A stretch of 6,605 nt of DNA from an uncultured candidate division Zixibacteria bacterium. GTDB taxonomy: Bacteria; Zixibacteria; MSB-5A5; GN15; FEB-12. The notes below the pieces were generated by a model. It saw nothing but the letters and a program-made list of their open reading frames with translations, ran no database searches and was not told the origin of the DNA. The position numbers were made by a program, and so were the translations under genes. The stretch spans positions 1-6,605 of the forward strand of contig CAJVYT010000247.1 of the NCBI GenBank assembly GCA_913009765.1. The letters run 5' to 3'. This document shows positions 5,680-6,605 of the stretch, one piece after another; the stretch's first letter is position 1, and every line of letters begins with the position of its first letter.

Positions 5680-5693
5680 CTTCTTGATCCGAC

Positions 5694-5699
5694 AGGAGG
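5694..5699 (+). promoter_or_regulatory. Consensus ribosome-binding site of the DUF7948 gene
   Basis: AGGAGG stands 5 nt before the ATG at 5705. It is the strongest Shine-Dalgarno match in the window and fixes the start of this gene. Confidence 0.9.
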
Positions 5700-5704
5700 A
5701 TTAA

Positions 5705-6539
5705 ATGAAAAAAGTTTTATTAAGTGGGTTTATCACACTCATTTTAATGTTTGCAACTTTACAAACAATTTATTCAAATGAACTGATTGACAACGATAAT
5801 CTGTCAGATGTTCAAATTACTAAAAACCTATCTTCTATGCCACTCGCTTTTACAGCAAATATTGGTCAGTGGGATAATAAAGTAAATTTCCGTGCCAATG
5901 CTGGCGGAACTACTATGTGGTTTGCATCTAATGGTGCATACTACCAATTTACTCGTACAATCAAATCAGATGGTTTAAAAACGGTAGGTCAACTCTCCCC
6001 GAGACCTGACATGATAGATGCCAAAGATGTCACCCTGAGCGGAGTCGAAGGGTTACACAATCAACCTGACTCTATCGAAACGATGATGATTAAAGCTAAC
6101 TTTGTCGGTGCAAATACCAACCCAAAAATGGTTGGTGTTGACAAAATAGATTACAAATGCAATTATTTTATCGGTAACGACCAATCGAAATGGGCAACCG
6201 ATGTTCCGAATTATACCGCTGTCATGTATGAGCAGATTTACGATGGTATAGATTTAAAATATTATGGTAATGGCAGACAAATGGAGTATGATTTTATTGT
6301 TGCACCGGGTGCTGATTTTTCACAGATAAAAATACAATATGACGGTTCTGAATCTGTTGCGGTAAATGACAATGGTGAATTAGTTGTTACAACGAAGTGG
6401 GGAGAAGTTATAGAGCAATGTCCAGTTGTATATCAGATAGATAATAACTCTCGTATATCAGTGAATGGAAGTTATAAAATAATAGGAGCAAACTCCTTTT
6501 CCTTTGAACTCGCTGACTACAACCCAGCACTTCCTTTAG
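5705..6539 (+). CDS. Secreted DUF7948 (SBBP-type) protein, 3' truncated by contig end
   Basis: The N-terminal 278 residues of a large exported protein are present. A signal peptide covers about 1-24 (MKK, hydrophobic core, ending IYS). The rest matches what I know as the DUF7948 domain that precedes SBBP beta-propeller repeats. The opening signature is FTANIGQWDNKVNFRA (49-64), then GAYYQFTR (77-84), and the core signature includes CNYFIGNDQSKWATDVPNY (152-170), YDGIDLKYYGNGRQMEYDF (179-197) and APGADFSQIKIQYDG (200-214). Function of the family is unknown; full-length members are usually far longer and often end in a sorting or dockerin region, all of which would lie beyond the contig. The frame stays open to 6562, but residues from 279 onward (E-IGRAHV) are translated adapter. 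A segment around residues 95-118 is higher in GC than its surroundings and contains a palindromic element. Divergent from the propeller gene; both encode exported proteins. Confidence 0.87.
6028..6057 (+). repeat. Imperfect palindrome embedded in the DUF7948 reading frame
   Basis: TGTCACCCT (6028-6036) and AGGGTTACA (6049-6057) form 9-nt arms with one C/T mismatch around a 12-nt centre, GAGCGGAGTCGA. The element resembles, from memory, a short palindrome dispersed in many bacterial genomes (core CTGAGCGGAGTCGAAGG). Here it is read in frame as VTLSGVEGL (residues 109-117), in a part of the domain that looks like an insertion between the QFTR motif and the IKANFVGAN stretch. Confidence 0.55.
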
Positions 6540-6605
6540 AGATCGGAAGAGCACACGTCTGAACTCCAGTCACACTGATATATCTCGTATGCCGTCTTCT
6601 GCTTG
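6540..6605. other. Illumina TruSeq P7 adapter (sequencing artefact)
   Basis: The block starts AGATCGGAAGAGCACACGTC, carries the index segment ACTGATAT, and ends with the complete reverse complement of the P7 flow-cell primer (CTTCTGCTTG). It is the reverse complement of the left-end adapter with the same index. The last genuine base is 6539. The adapter contributes the false terminal residues IGRAHV to the interrupted gene. Confidence 0.98.

Larger units (their letters stand above)
5321..5704. other. Divergent AT-rich intergenic region
   Basis: This 384-nt stretch separates the two divergent secreted-protein genes. It holds the minus-strand ribosome-binding site (5327-5332), the minus-strand promoter (5416-5443), a pair of direct repeats (5632-5639 and 5672-5679) and the plus-strand ribosome-binding site (5694-5699). 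For the plus gene only a poor promoter candidate is visible: TTGAAA at 5625-5630, then TATTAT at 5646-5651 with a short 15-nt spacer. I see no small ORF or RNA gene in the remainder. Confidence 0.6.

Overview
This window is one metagenome or draft-genome contig whose first 64 and last 66 bases are Illumina TruSeq P7 adapter, not biology. The genuine insert is about 65 to 6539. It is AT-rich, uses ATG and GTG starts with good Shine-Dalgarno sites, and encodes secreted proteins of a kind I associate with the FCB superphylum. The best lineage guess is candidate phylum Zixibacteria or a close relative. That guess rests on three protein types: a choice-of-anchor B propeller ending in dockerin-like repeats of the form NI(S/A)DL...YMF, a DUF7948-type N-terminus, and a duplicated exbD/tonB cluster. 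It is an inference from family knowledge, not a proof.

Left part (66-2447): a compact plus-strand operon for an energy-transducing inner-membrane complex. The order is the C-terminal part of exbB, exbD-1, exbD-2 and tonB-1. The gaps are 3 nt, 70 nt (holding a stem-loop) and a 1-nt overlap, and a strong intrinsic terminator follows tonB-1. ExbB and ExbD form a proton-driven motor, and TonB carries that energy to outer-membrane transporters.

Middle (2448-3424): a second, separately transcribed TonB paralogue. It has the same N-terminal motif and C-terminal domain as TonB-1 but a very different periplasmic linker. The upstream spacer holds a perfect 13-bp palindrome and an 11-bp hairpin with one mismatch. 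A weak terminator-like hairpin lies between this gene and the convergent gene that follows.

Right part (3425-6539): two divergent genes for secreted proteins are separated by a 384-nt AT-rich region with a near-consensus sigma-70 promoter for the minus-strand gene. The minus-strand gene encodes a 631-aa exported protein: signal peptide, LVIVD/choice-of-anchor B beta-propeller, cohesin-like beta domain, two dockerin-like repeats. The plus-strand gene encodes the N-terminal 278 residues of a DUF7948 (SBBP-type) secreted protein, cut off by the contig end. It carries a short imperfect palindrome inside the reading frame that looks like a dispersed intragenic repeat.

I see no RNA genes, CRISPR array, insertion sequence or phage gene. 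The most unusual biology is the pairing of two ExbDs and two TonBs with nearly identical membrane parts but divergent periplasmic parts. The most important practical point is the adapter at both ends, which adds false residues to the two terminal genes.
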